Assembly: GCF_001625015.1 (NCBI RefSeq)
Contig: NZ_LVWJ02000019.1
Location: 434,001-498,000 of the forward strand
Reading direction: 5' to 3'
Origin: Lewinella sp. 4G2
GTDB lineage: Bacteria; Bacteroidota; Bacteroidia; Chitinophagales; Saprospiraceae
DNA: 64,000 nucleotides
The notes under the pieces are model-generated. The model had not been told where the DNA came from and did no database searches. It saw nothing but the letters and a program-made list of their open reading frames with translations. The position numbers and the translations under genes are program-made. Every line of letters starts with the position of its first letter. The first letter of the stretch is position 1. Positions 51,501 to 58,756 of the stretch are shown here, piece after piece.

Positions 51501-53502
51501 CCGTCGTGGCACCCGTACTCCAGGCGTAGCTGATGGTAGCCATATCACCTCCCATGACGGAAGTAGTGATGGCGCCCGTGGCGTCGCCATTACAGTTGAT
51601 GTCAGTAACTACTCCGGTTACGACGAGGGCCGTATTGGTATTGATGGTGTAAGTAGCCTCGGCCGTACAGTTGTTAGCGTCCGTAACGGTAACCGTGTAG
51701 TTACCGGCCTCGAGATCATCGATATCCTGGCTGGTGGCGCCGTTGCTCCAAGCGTAGGTGTAGCCCGGGGTACCGCCACCGACGCTGAGGTCGATGCTGC
51801 CGTCATTGTCACCAAAACAGTTGATGTTGGTGACTTCGGCGGAGAGTTCGATGGCATCCGGAGCCGTGAGGGTGACGGACATGCTACCGAAACAGCCGTT
51901 ACCGTCGGTGACTTCCACGAGATAGGTGCCGGCGCTGACGTTGTTGAGGGTGCCGTCATTTGCTTCCCCGTTAACCGTGATCGTAAAGGGCATGGTGCCG
52001 TTGACGATACCGATCAGGACGATACCATCGTCGCTATCCGAACAGGTGGGGTTGGTGGGAGAAAGATTGACGACGAGCGCGTCGGGTTCTTCCACGGTGT
52101 AACTCGCTTCTGTGGTACAGTCATTGCCGTCCGTAGCGGTAATGGAGTAGGTACCAGCGGCGAGGCCCGTGCGGTCTTCGGTGGTGGCGCCGTCGTTCCA
52201 CAGGTAATCATAGTCACCGTCGCCACCGCTGACGTCGATATTGATGACGCCGCTACTGTCGCCTTCACAAGTCAAATCGATGACCGTCCCAACGATGGAA
52301 AGAGCGTCATTTTGCTCGATGGCAAAGGTGGAGGTGCCGACACAACCTTCAATGTCCGTGACCGTAAGGGAGTAGTCTCCGGCGGCCAGGTCATTAATAA
52401 AGGAGGTAGTCGCGCCCGTGGACCAGGCGTAGGTGTAAGGGGGCATGCCGCCGCTGACCGTGGTTGCGATGGAGCCATTTTCCTGACCGAAACAGGCGAT
52501 GTCTTCTACACTGCCGACGATTTCAATGGGGGGAGATTCGACGATGGTGTAGGAATCAACGAGGGTACAGCCGTTCTCATCAGTCACCGTGATGGAGTAA
52601 ACGCCGGGGCCGATGGGGCCGATGCCCTGCGCCTCCTGGCCCATAAAACTCCAGACGTAGGAGTATTCACCGGTACCACCGGTTGGGGCAATGCGTAAGA
52701 AAGCATCCCGCACGCCGGGGCAAACGGTGGAGTCACCGAAGATGAATCCCTCGATGGGGTCGGGTTCGTTAACGGTGGCCGTTGCCTCGTCCGTACAGCC
52801 GCGGCTGTCGGTCAGGGTGACGGTGTAGTCGCCGGGGGCTAGGTCGTCCAAGGTGGGCCCAGTTGCACCGTTGCTCCAGGCGTAGGTGTAGGGAGGGGTA
52901 CCGGCCGTGGCTGTAGCGTCAAGGCTACCGTCATCATTACCGGGGCAGGTGACGTCGACGGACGCAACGGTAACCAGTGGATTGTTCGGTGCCACTCTAC
53001 GGCAGGTGACGAAACCACAGAGGTTATTATCTACCAGGGTCACGCAGTAATTGCCGGAGGGCACGGTGATCGACTCGGTCGTCTCACCGGTGGACCAGGT
53101 CCAATCGTAAGGTGCCGTGCCACCGGAGGCGACGATAGATATCTCGAAGGGTTCGTCACACTCCACCGGCTCGGTGATGCTGACGTTGAGGCGGTCCGGT
53201 TCGTTGAGGGTGACGGATCCGACTACCGTATTGTTAGCCGCATCCGTGACCGTAACGGTGTATTCTCCGGCCGTCAGGTTAGTGATGGCGCTGGTCGTTT
53301 CGCCGTTGCTCCAGGCGTAAGCGTAAGGGGCAGTGCCGCCATCGGCAGTGGCTACGGCGATACCTTGAGGGATGGAGTTACAGGTCAGGTCCTGCCCGGT
53401 CACCTCAACGTTGAGCTGGCCGTAGGCGGCGAAGGAACAGACCGTAAATAATAGGAGTAGAGCCCGGCGCACGCCGAACAAGCTGGGTCGAAGTATTTGC
53501 AT
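48556..53502 (-). CDS. Large surface adhesin with 11 SprB-type repeats, two SdrD-B domains and a T9SS tail
   Basis: 1648 aa. The signal peptide (1-28) is followed by 11 repeats of about 75 residues (about 29-850), each near GGTPPYTYAWSNGAT...LAAGDYTVTVTDANGC...EPD, the SprB type. Two SdrD-B-like domains (LGNFVWLDYDADGQQDPNEP near 860, LGDFVWEDLNGNGMQDPGEP near 1160) add calcium-stabilised stalks. A PKD-like domain (TWNFGGPAEA-like LLTWNFGGPAE) and a T9SS type A tail (NPSNNGFVHVEL, GIYVLQLTV) end the protein. SprB repeats mark mobile surface adhesins used in gliding; GldJ at 21240 fits the same machinery. Confidence 0.92.
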   Translation of the reverse strand: MQILRPSLFGVRRALLLLFTVCSFAAYGQLNVEVTGQDLTCNSIPQGIAVATADGGTAPYAYAWSNGETTSAITNLTAGEYTVTVTDAANNTVVGSVTLNEPDRLNVSITEPVECDEPFEISIVASGGTAPYDWTWSTGETTESITVPSGNYCVTLVDNNLCGFVTCRRVAPNNPLVTVASVDVTCPGNDDGSLDATATAGTPPYTYAWSNGATGPTLDDLAPGDYTVTLTDSRGCTDEATATVNEPDPIEGFIFGDSTVCPGVRDAFLRIAPTGGTGEYSYVWSFMGQEAQGIGPIGPGVYSITVTDENGCTLVDSYTIVESPPIEIVGSVEDIACFGQENGSIATTVSGGMPPYTYAWSTGATTSFINDLAAGDYSLTVTDIEGCVGTSTFAIEQNDALSIVGTVIDLTCEGDSSGVINIDVSGGDGDYDYLWNDGATTEDRTGLAAGTYSITATDGNDCTTEASYTVEEPDALVVNLSPTNPTCSDSDDGIVLIGIVNGTMPFTITVNGEANDGTLNNVSAGTYLVEVTDGNGCFGSMSVTLTAPDAIELSAEVTNINCFGDNDGSIDLSVGGGTPGYTYAWSNGATSQDIDDLEAGNYTVTVTDANNCTAEATYTINTNTALVVTGVVTDINCNGDATGAITTSVMGGDMATISYAWSTGATTADLDGLTAGNYSVTVMDANACAAVANFTVTEPDAIDLSVQTTDNDCNGDANGTASVLVSGGTQPYEITWSNGAVGTPIVGLPAGTESVTVTDANGCTAVAPFTITEPDALTCTVNVLQESTLGDNGSLSVTGTGGTGAYTYLWNTGATTQTISDLAPGTYSATVTDANGCTTVCSETLAAFAGLGNFVWLDYDADGQQDPNEPGVAGYTVFLKNANGDIIDETVTDANGMYAFNGLVPGDYSVLFPELPGNIRTEANQGADAGDSDADPAMNGMTGIYNLEAGEFDPTVDAGFVPVPTGELDECNCLSNASNPGNGQFQQTITVTASPGQTWTVTDRTGMFTNLGTPTAPLPIGTELTETPDPDNANQSLYVITFRVIDGQAFSATVSNGLSSLSFANQCDYPTLSFQPEPPSLLCTFDSAVALNAVAIEGGVATTANITYTINDVVVTELDPSTLAPGTYVLSAVYTSGSANGCTVDLERTIEITDDCMAKLGDFVWEDLNGNGMQDPGEPGIEGVKVTVNSQDGSFMDMQFTDENGMYMFMVNPGTYKLTFEQPADLTATQQNMGNDGDDSDVDPQMLMTPFYTVGPNGRIPTIDAGFTSPCIDNVDDPGAISGNQTLCGPGNVPDELVETAPATGGQGELQYLWMMTTVGPDLDIDFWTPIPNTNTENYQPGAIYENTYFARCVRRGLCRYRETEPVLITVGDAANAQVSGTTRVCVGEDATFTALNPTPGNLLTWNFGGPAEAAVLNGPVVTNSWTETGLYNANLTASGGGCVSRDPFLVNVIANPASCGGNLTATGVMNNLANREVTIEWTVPNDGSFYQFELERSTNGVDFEMVREGLTEAAFMSGSDAIYRQSDVSPVNGRNFYRIRLIDAEFGDLMSNVVELNFAAGVTTLGRVFPNPSNNGFVHVELSDRADVSEGVGIRLFDAQGRAAGTSLKLPAGTVAADVDVRGLQAGIYVLQLTVGGEQETIRVVIN

Positions 53503-53854
53503 AAGATTATGATTGGACCGATCGGGTCAAAAAAAATTGGAGAGACGTAAAGTGGTTGAAAACGAAGAGCTGCAGGCCGGCCTGATGGTAGAAAGTAGGT
53601 CGTCAGATTATCAAGTTTAGTTACTGGCCGGCAACCCTGCGTGCTACAAGTTAAGGCCACAACCACCGGTTGATCAAATTTGAAAGGTGCAATGATGTTC
53701 GCTCCCGATTAAAAATTAGTTCATCACCAGTAAACAGCAGCGTGTTTTCGGACTGCTTCGTCTTCTCCCAAAATAACGAAAGGCAAGTGTAGCCTTCTAG
53801 CCACACTTGCCCTCACGCAAATCGTAATCTCAAAATAGAAAATCAGCTGAAGCA
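53503..53854. other. Intergenic region with the di-heme operon terminator
   Basis: Leader of the SprB-repeat gene (ending AATCATAATCTT before ATG), an unremarkable AT-richer middle, and the terminator of the di-heme operon at 53770-53812. No gene is seen. Confidence 0.6.
53770..53812 (-). terminator. Terminator of the MbnP/MbnH operon
   Basis: Stem GGCAAGTGT / ACACTTGCC, extended by GGCT/AGCC, followed by TTTCGTTATTTT on the minus strand. It lies about 43 bases past the small membrane gene, not directly after the last di-heme gene, which supports that small gene. Confidence 0.75.
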
Positions 53855-54088
53855 TCAGTGATGCTTTAACATCAATGGACCCGGATCTTTCCTTCCCGTT
53901 CCCATCAACAATACAATGATCGTCATCCCACCCGCAAAACCCAATGACACAAAATTGAATTTGTGAAAAATTTTGGCCTGCAAGAGGAATAGCAGCATCC
54001 AAAATACTAGTATCACCCTCAAAAACTCTATGCTATACCGGCGTTTTCGAATGGAATCCAATCCAACATTGTGAAACATAATGCTCAC
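53855..54088 (-). CDS. Small two-helix membrane protein in the di-heme operon
   Basis: 77 aa from GTG 54088, five bases after the stop of the second di-heme gene, or 74 aa from ATG 54079. Two hydrophobic segments (VILVFWMLLFLLQ and FVSLGFAGGMTIIVLLM) are joined by a basic turn (AKIFHKFNF). GC content is low. The close spacing and the terminator past it suggest co-transcription with mbnP and mbnH-like genes. No family is recognised. An overlapping frame (53724-54002) is less gene-like. Confidence 0.5.
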   Translation of the reverse strand: MSIMFHNVGLDSIRKRRYSIEFLRVILVFWMLLFLLQAKIFHKFNFVSLGFAGGMTIIVLLMGTGRKDPGPLMLKHH

Positions 54089-54093
54089 GCGGA

Positions 54094-55251
54094 CTACTGA
54101 AAAGGATCAGAAAAATTTGGATTATTTATCAGCGTCTCATCCGTCAGGGATTCCAGAAAGGCTACCAGGGCTGCTTTCTGCCGGTCGGTGATGGGAAAGC
54201 CCGTGATATTGGGGTCCTCATTCTCCACCCCGTGCCCACCGGCCGCGTAGTGATCGATGACTTCCTCCAGGGTTGCGAAACGACCATCGTGCATGTAGGG
54301 CGCCGTCAAGGCAATATTTCGGAGTGTGGGCGTGCGGAATTTTCCGTTATCGAAGCGGCTACCGGATACGTCACCAAAGCCTTTGTCGGGGAAGTCGTCC
54401 AGGTTGGCCACGTCATCCAGGCCGTTATTCTTGAACCGGTCATCACCGAAAGCCGGGGCGTTGTGGCAGTGCCCACAACCGGGGTGGAGGGCACCGAGAG
54501 GCACGTCCTCCACGAAGAAAAGGCTGTCCGCGCCCAACTGCTCTTCTTCGGTAAAGAACTCGGTATTCTGATAGACTACCCGGTCGAAATGACTATCCGC
54601 CGAGATAATGGTGGACTCAAATTGGGCGATGGCTTTAGCCACCATCTCGCGGTTCAGTTCACTCGGCCGGTCGATACCAAAGGCCGCCCGGAAGCGCCGG
54701 CGGTAATCCTCGTGCTTTCGCAAACGGGTAAGGACGTTTTCCCACTCTTCATCCATCTCCAGCATGTTCTCTACCGGGTGAATGGCCTGTTCCCACAATT
54801 TACCGGAGCTACCGTCCCAGTTGAATCCGTTGCCATTGAAGACGAGGTTGACCAGCGACATCGCGCTACGGCGCCCTACCCGCCCGTCGATTCCTTCGGC
54901 CAGCGCCCGGCCGTCGGTAAAGGCCAGCTCCTGTTTGTGGCATTCGGAGCAGGAGAAGGCGCTATCCCGACCCATGATCTTATCGTAGAATAGTCGGCGA
55001 CCGAGCTCAATGCCTTCTACCGTCAGTGGATTATCGGCGTCCAGCACCGGCCGGGGCAGGTAGTCGGGGACGTCAACGGCGAAAGCAGTCGGCACGGATG
55101 GCCCTTCAATCAACGGGTCGGGATCGGTCACCGGGCAATTCGCGCACGGCACCGGTTCTCCGCCGTTGTCATCGTCATCCGGCCCGCAGGCGGTTACGCT
55201 AGCGATGACGAAAAAACCCGCGAAAAGCAGCAGAATCCGGAAGGGCATCAC
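54094..55251 (-). CDS. MbnH/cytochrome-c-peroxidase-like di-heme lipoprotein, second copy
   Basis: 385 aa. A lipobox (SVTAC, Cys22) is followed by two CxxCH haem motifs, CSECH (101-105) and CGHCH (259-263), in the order of bacterial di-heme peroxidases and MauG/MbnH. The segment KFRTPTLRNIALTAPYMHDG is diagnostic of the family. An extra Cys pair, CANC (36-39), lies in the N-terminal linker. It probably works at the periplasmic side of the envelope, with high-valent haems. It overlaps the previous gene by four bases (ATGA). Compared with the first copy, the linker between the haems is longer and carries more acidic residues. Confidence 0.9.
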   Translation of the reverse strand: MMPFRILLLFAGFFVIASVTACGPDDDDNGGEPVPCANCPVTDPDPLIEGPSVPTAFAVDVPDYLPRPVLDADNPLTVEGIELGRRLFYDKIMGRDSAFSCSECHKQELAFTDGRALAEGIDGRVGRRSAMSLVNLVFNGNGFNWDGSSGKLWEQAIHPVENMLEMDEEWENVLTRLRKHEDYRRRFRAAFGIDRPSELNREMVAKAIAQFESTIISADSHFDRVVYQNTEFFTEEEQLGADSLFFVEDVPLGALHPGCGHCHNAPAFGDDRFKNNGLDDVANLDDFPDKGFGDVSGSRFDNGKFRTPTLRNIALTAPYMHDGRFATLEEVIDHYAAGGHGVENEDPNITGFPITDRQKAALVAFLESLTDETLINNPNFSDPFQ

Positions 55252-56327
55252 TTGAGTTGAAGTGGTTGGTAAGCGGGATTAGTAACAAAGCTACTGTCCG
55301 TCAGGGTTTGCAGGAAGGCGACCAAACCCGCTTTTTCTTCGGGTTTGAGGCCGATGGGCATCACGTTAGCACTTCGGTTTTCGGCGTACCGGCCACCGGT
55401 ATCGTAATGGTCCACCACTTCCTCGAGGTTGGCCATCCGGCCGTCGTGCATGTAGGGCGCGGTCAGGGCAACGTTGCGGAGGCTGGGCGCCCGAAACAAT
55501 CCATTTTCGTAGGGGTTGGCGGTGACGGCTCCCCGCCCCTTGTCCTTAAACTTAGTCAGGTCGATCACCTCATCGAGGCCATTATTGAAAAAGCGTTGGT
55601 TCGTGAAGTGGGGGGCGGTATGGCAGTGGGCGCACTCTCCGGTGGGGATCTTCCCGAACCACTTCGGTTCTTCGGGCTGGTCACCAAAATCAAAGAAGAT
55701 GGCGGCGCCCAGTGCTTCGGCCTCCGTGTAGGTAGCCTCGCCCCGCTGTACCCGGTCGTACTTGCTATCGGCGGAAATGAGGCTGCGTTGGAACTGCGCC
55801 AGTGCCTTCCCGACGTGGTCCGGGTTTAGCCGGTTAATGTCCGCCAACCCAAAAGCTTCGCGGAAGGCATCCGCGTAAACGGGGTGTCGCCGCAGTTTGG
55901 AGATGACGACTGGCCAGCTGCCGCCCATTTCGTTGGGGTCGGCAATGGGGTGCAGGGCCTGGGCCTCGAGGTTGGAAGCCCGGCCGTCCCAAAAGAGGGT
56001 TTCGTGGAGGTAGCCGACGTTCGCCAGCCCCGGGCTGTTTCGCCGCCCTACCCTACCGTCAATTCCAATACTACGGGCCTGCCCATCCGCAAAGGCTAAC
56101 GCTGGCTCGTGGCAACTTCCACAACTGATCGTTGAATCGGACGAAAGGATGGGGTCAAAAAATAAGCGTCTCCCGAGCGCCAGCCCTTCCCGCGTGGTGG
56201 GGTTGTCGGCGGGGTAAATGATCTTGGCGAAAGCGTCCGGCTCGGGAATATGCAGTGGGGTAGCCTCCGGCAGCGGTTCACCGCAACCTACCAAGACCAA
56301 CAGTAATAGACCAAAAGCACCACGCAT
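55248..56327 (-). CDS. MbnH/cytochrome-c-peroxidase-like di-heme lipoprotein, first copy
   Basis: 359 aa. A lipobox (LVGC, Cys15) leads into the di-heme fold with haem motifs CGSCH (69-73) and CAHCH (232-236). FRAPSLRNVALTAPYMHDGR and FLQTLTDSSFV match the family end. MbnH is known to oxidise a tryptophan of its partner MbnP to kynurenine; MauG similarly modifies its partner. The gene starts two bases after the MbnP-like gene ends and overlaps the second di-heme gene, so the three are one operon. Lipoprotein signals on both MbnH-like copies imply membrane anchoring. Confidence 0.9.
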   Translation of the reverse strand: MRGAFGLLLLVLVGCGEPLPEATPLHIPEPDAFAKIIYPADNPTTREGLALGRRLFFDPILSSDSTISCGSCHEPALAFADGQARSIGIDGRVGRRNSPGLANVGYLHETLFWDGRASNLEAQALHPIADPNEMGGSWPVVISKLRRHPVYADAFREAFGLADINRLNPDHVGKALAQFQRSLISADSKYDRVQRGEATYTEAEALGAAIFFDFGDQPEEPKWFGKIPTGECAHCHTAPHFTNQRFFNNGLDEVIDLTKFKDKGRGAVTANPYENGLFRAPSLRNVALTAPYMHDGRMANLEEVVDHYDTGGRYAENRSANVMPIGLKPEEKAGLVAFLQTLTDSSFVTNPAYQPLQLK

Positions 56328-56329
56328 CC

Positions 56330-57091
56330 CTAGCGTTCGAGGGTAAATTCATCCGCCAAGCCACTAAATACACTGGTCGCTAAAGCTTGATTACCCCCGT
56401 GGACGCGGCGATTGGCCTCCACAGTGATGTCGTAGGTGTCATCGCTGCCACCTAAGGCTTCGAGAATGTCCGTCACAACGGTAAGTTCCTCGGCCCCGTT
56501 ACCGGTTAGGCGGAAGTCACGGTCCAAGGTCACGGTGCGGTACAGGTCATTGCTTCCCATGTGGATTGTAACGGGGATGTCGAAAATGTCATCTCCCAAC
56601 AGGTCCGCATTCGCTTCAATTTTGGCGAATACGTAGCGAGTAGCTGCCGTCCAGAACTCGTTGGCGTTCAGTGGGTCGGTGGCGGCGAAATTATTGGGGT
56701 CCACGGCGTTCAGCTCCGGTTTCACGCCCAGGCCAAATCGTACCCCAGTGTATTCACCCGTTGGCACGGTAAACGTCCGCGTATCCACATTATCCTCGGT
56801 TGCGCTGGCGTAGCGGATCAACTCAATTTCACTGAGCAGCACGGGGTCACCACCATCCGCCGGCAGGAGTTGGAGGTCAGATACGTAGTACTGGAACAGT
56901 TGCATTTTTAGCCGGTCACCACCGGGGTAATCGTACGCCTCGCTCTGGATGGCCAGGTCTTCCCCACCAAACTCAGCCGCAAAGTTGATGCTCAGTTCCG
57001 TATCGCCGGCCACAATCGGATCCTCATCATCCTCGCAGGATACGAAGGTAAAGGCAAGGGCAAAGAGTAGTAAATAGGTTAGGTGCTTCAT
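56330..57091 (-). CDS. MbnP-family copper-binding lipoprotein with a single Trp
   Basis: 253 aa. A lipobox (FVSC, Cys19) is followed by a mainly beta protein with the MbnP signs: LSINFAAEFGGEDLA near 33, MQLFQYYVSDLQL near 63, EYTGVRFGLGV near 113, NEFWTAATRYVFAKIE near 144, and TIHMGSNDLY and RVHGGNQA late. The only tryptophan is Trp147. In characterised MbnP, a Trp in the equivalent region is converted to kynurenine by MbnH and takes part in copper binding. Here this is inference. It is first in the operon. Confidence 0.85.
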   Translation of the reverse strand: MKHLTYLLLFALAFTFVSCEDDEDPIVAGDTELSINFAAEFGGEDLAIQSEAYDYPGGDRLKMQLFQYYVSDLQLLPADGGDPVLLSEIELIRYASATEDNVDTRTFTVPTGEYTGVRFGLGVKPELNAVDPNNFAATDPLNANEFWTAATRYVFAKIEANADLLGDDIFDIPVTIHMGSNDLYRTVTLDRDFRLTGNGAEELTVVTDILEALGGSDDTYDITVEANRRVHGGNQALATSVFSGLADEFTLER

Positions 57092-57158
57092 AATTTGTTT
57101 TGGTTCTGGGTTTAGTTGCGGGTAATACTCCAGTACGTTCTATTACGTCACCATTCGT

Positions 57159-57176
57159 GGGCGCTGCCGCAGGTGC
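57159..57176 (+). repeat. Dispersed 16-bp repeat, intergenic copy
   Basis: GGGCGCTGCCGCAGGTGC in the leader between the MbnP-like gene (-) and the flavin reductase (+), about 70 bases from the MbnP start. Confidence 0.75.
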
Positions 57177-57384
57177 ACAGGAGAAGGGTGAGTAACGAGA
57201 CTGAACACCAACCAAAGGTAGGCCGTCCCACGAATGACACACCATGAGCAACGGACCAATACCTCGTAATATTGGCAGGAAAGGCCGTTGTGCCGCCCGT
57301 AAGACGAATAGCTGGATACGAACATCAGCTCAGTAAACCCAGTTACAATTGGGCATCACATCAGTAAATTATCAAATCCAAACC

Positions 57385-57918
57385 ATGAGCAACCAGACCA
57401 ATAAAGACCTCAACGAAGCCCTGAAACAACTCACCTACGGCTACTACCTACTCGCCACCCGTGCGGACAGCTCCGAACTCAAGACCCGCGACGAAGACTG
57501 GGTCAGCGCCGGCACCGTAAGCTGGGCCACGCAGTCCAGTTTTGAGCCTCCCTACATCACGGTCGCCATCCAGAAGGACAGCAACCTGAACGAAACCATC
57601 CAGAAGAGCCAGGTATTCTCCCTCACCGTCCTTGGTAAGGACGAGCGGGAACTAATCGAACGCTTCGCCGAGAATACGGACGTCGACTACTCCAACAACA
57701 AAGTAAATGGCATCAGCTACCGCGAAGGTGAATCTGGCGCTCCCCTCCTCGACTGCGGCGTAGCTACCCTCGAATGTAAATTGGAGGACGCCCTTACCAC
57801 GAGTGGCGACCATTTACTCTTCGTCGGCCGCGTGGTAAACGCCAGCACCAACGGTAAGGACCCCATCACCGAACGGGAAGCCCGTTTCGAGTATGCCGGC
57901 GTCTCCCCCCGCAGCTAA
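57385..57918 (+). CDS. Flavin reductase-like (FMN-binding split-barrel) protein
   Basis: 177 aa from MSNQTNKDLNEALKQL at 57385; an upstream TTG at 57349 would add 12 residues, and I prefer the ATG. The split barrel shows YGYYLLATRADS, AGTVSWATQSSFEPPYITVAIQ and VFSLTVLGKDERELIERFA, followed by GAPLLDCGVATLECKLEDAL and HLLFVGRVV, typical of flavin reductases and related FMN proteins. It may supply reduced flavin or reduce a small molecule; the partner is unknown. It has a strong terminator. Confidence 0.85.
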   Translation: MSNQTNKDLNEALKQLTYGYYLLATRADSSELKTRDEDWVSAGTVSWATQSSFEPPYITVAIQKDSNLNETIQKSQVFSLTVLGKDERELIERFAENTDVDYSNNKVNGISYREGESGAPLLDCGVATLECKLEDALTTSGDHLLFVGRVVNASTNGKDPITEREARFEYAGVSPRS

Positions 57919-57946
57919 GACTGATTAAGTTGATTAGCGATCAATT

Positions 57947-57998
57947 GGCCGCGCAAATTCATTCTCTTGGAGGGTGGAATTTGCGCGGCCTTTTTTGT
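57947..57998 (+). terminator. Terminator of the flavin reductase gene
   Basis: Perfect stem GGCCGCGCAAATTC / GAATTTGCGCGGCC followed by TTTTTTGTTTT. Confidence 0.93.
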
Positions 57999-58108
57999 TT
58001 TCTAGGATAGGACTTTCCGGCAGGAGGGGACTCTAGATGTTAGATTTTAGAAGAAAGACCGCACCGGACACAGACAACCGGTGCCATTATAGGTAATGCT
58101 TCGGTCGC

Positions 58109-58606
58109 CTAAATCATCCGTAGCCGCAGCGTTGTAGTTTCCAGGTCCTCCTCCATCCGGAACTTCGTTTCGCTGAAGGTGGGCAGCCGCAAGCGAGTGA
58201 TGGCTTCGCCACTGAAGGCCCAGGGTTCGGAGGGCAAACCCAGCCAGTTGCGGTTCATTTCGCCGTCGTTATCCACGTCATGGAAGATCGCCAGGGAGTA
58301 TTCCTGACCAATCGTAAGGGCGGGGAGGTCGATGTACGTTGTCCCCGACGCTGTCACTTTTACGCCGACCAATTCGGCTTTCTCCTTGATTAGGAAGTTG
58401 TCATCCCCCGTGTAGATGCCCACCCAGATCATGCCCGTCTTTTCTTTCACGTTCGTCACCTCGAGACGCAAGGGTTGTGAGCGGGGAGGGTCCACGGCAA
58501 TCATATCATTAGGCTGAGCCGCACCCGAAAGCAGGGGAAGGAATACAGACCAACAAAGCAGGAGGATCAATTTTTTCACGGTACTGGAAGGACGCTTATT
58601 CAGCAA
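58109..58606 (-). CDS. DUF2141 family exported protein
   Basis: 165 aa. The signal peptide ends around LLSGAAQ (about residue 30). The DUF2141 pattern, LRLEVTNVKEKTGMIWVGIY and LAIFHDVDNDGEMNRNWLGLP then EPWAFS, is complete. The family is a small periplasmic beta protein, function unknown, frequent in Bacteroidota and Proteobacteria. It sits alone downstream of the HtrA gene and beyond its terminator. Confidence 0.85.
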   Translation of the reverse strand: MLNKRPSSTVKKLILLLCWSVFLPLLSGAAQPNDMIAVDPPRSQPLRLEVTNVKEKTGMIWVGIYTGDDNFLIKEKAELVGVKVTASGTTYIDLPALTIGQEYSLAIFHDVDNDGEMNRNWLGLPSEPWAFSGEAITRLRLPTFSETKFRMEEDLETTTLRLRMI

Positions 58607-58656
58607 GGAGAGTTGCGGACAAATGGTTCATCCGCCAGCCTTATGTCTTGGTACGA

Positions 58657-58698
58657 CAAAATAAAAGTAGCCACCCCCAATTATTTGGAGATGGCTAC
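58657..58698 (-). terminator. Terminator of the HtrA gene
   Basis: Stem GTAGCCATCTCCAA / TTGGGGGTGGCTAC followed by TTTTATTTTG on the minus strand, about 60 bases past the stop. Confidence 0.8.
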
Positions 58699-58756
58699 AA
58701 ACATAATAGCGAGCTATTGAATCGGGTTGACCTGCGGCCGCCCTTAGAACAGTCCG

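Noticed and set aside
51382-52698. A 438-codon open frame opposite the SprB repeats
   Set aside because: Its periodic sequence is the complement of the SprB repeats, which explains its openness.
53724-54002. A 92-codon frame on the minus strand overlapping the small membrane gene
   Set aside because: It runs through the terminator hairpin at 53782-53811 and lacks a start linked to the operon; the overlapping 77-aa frame is better placed.
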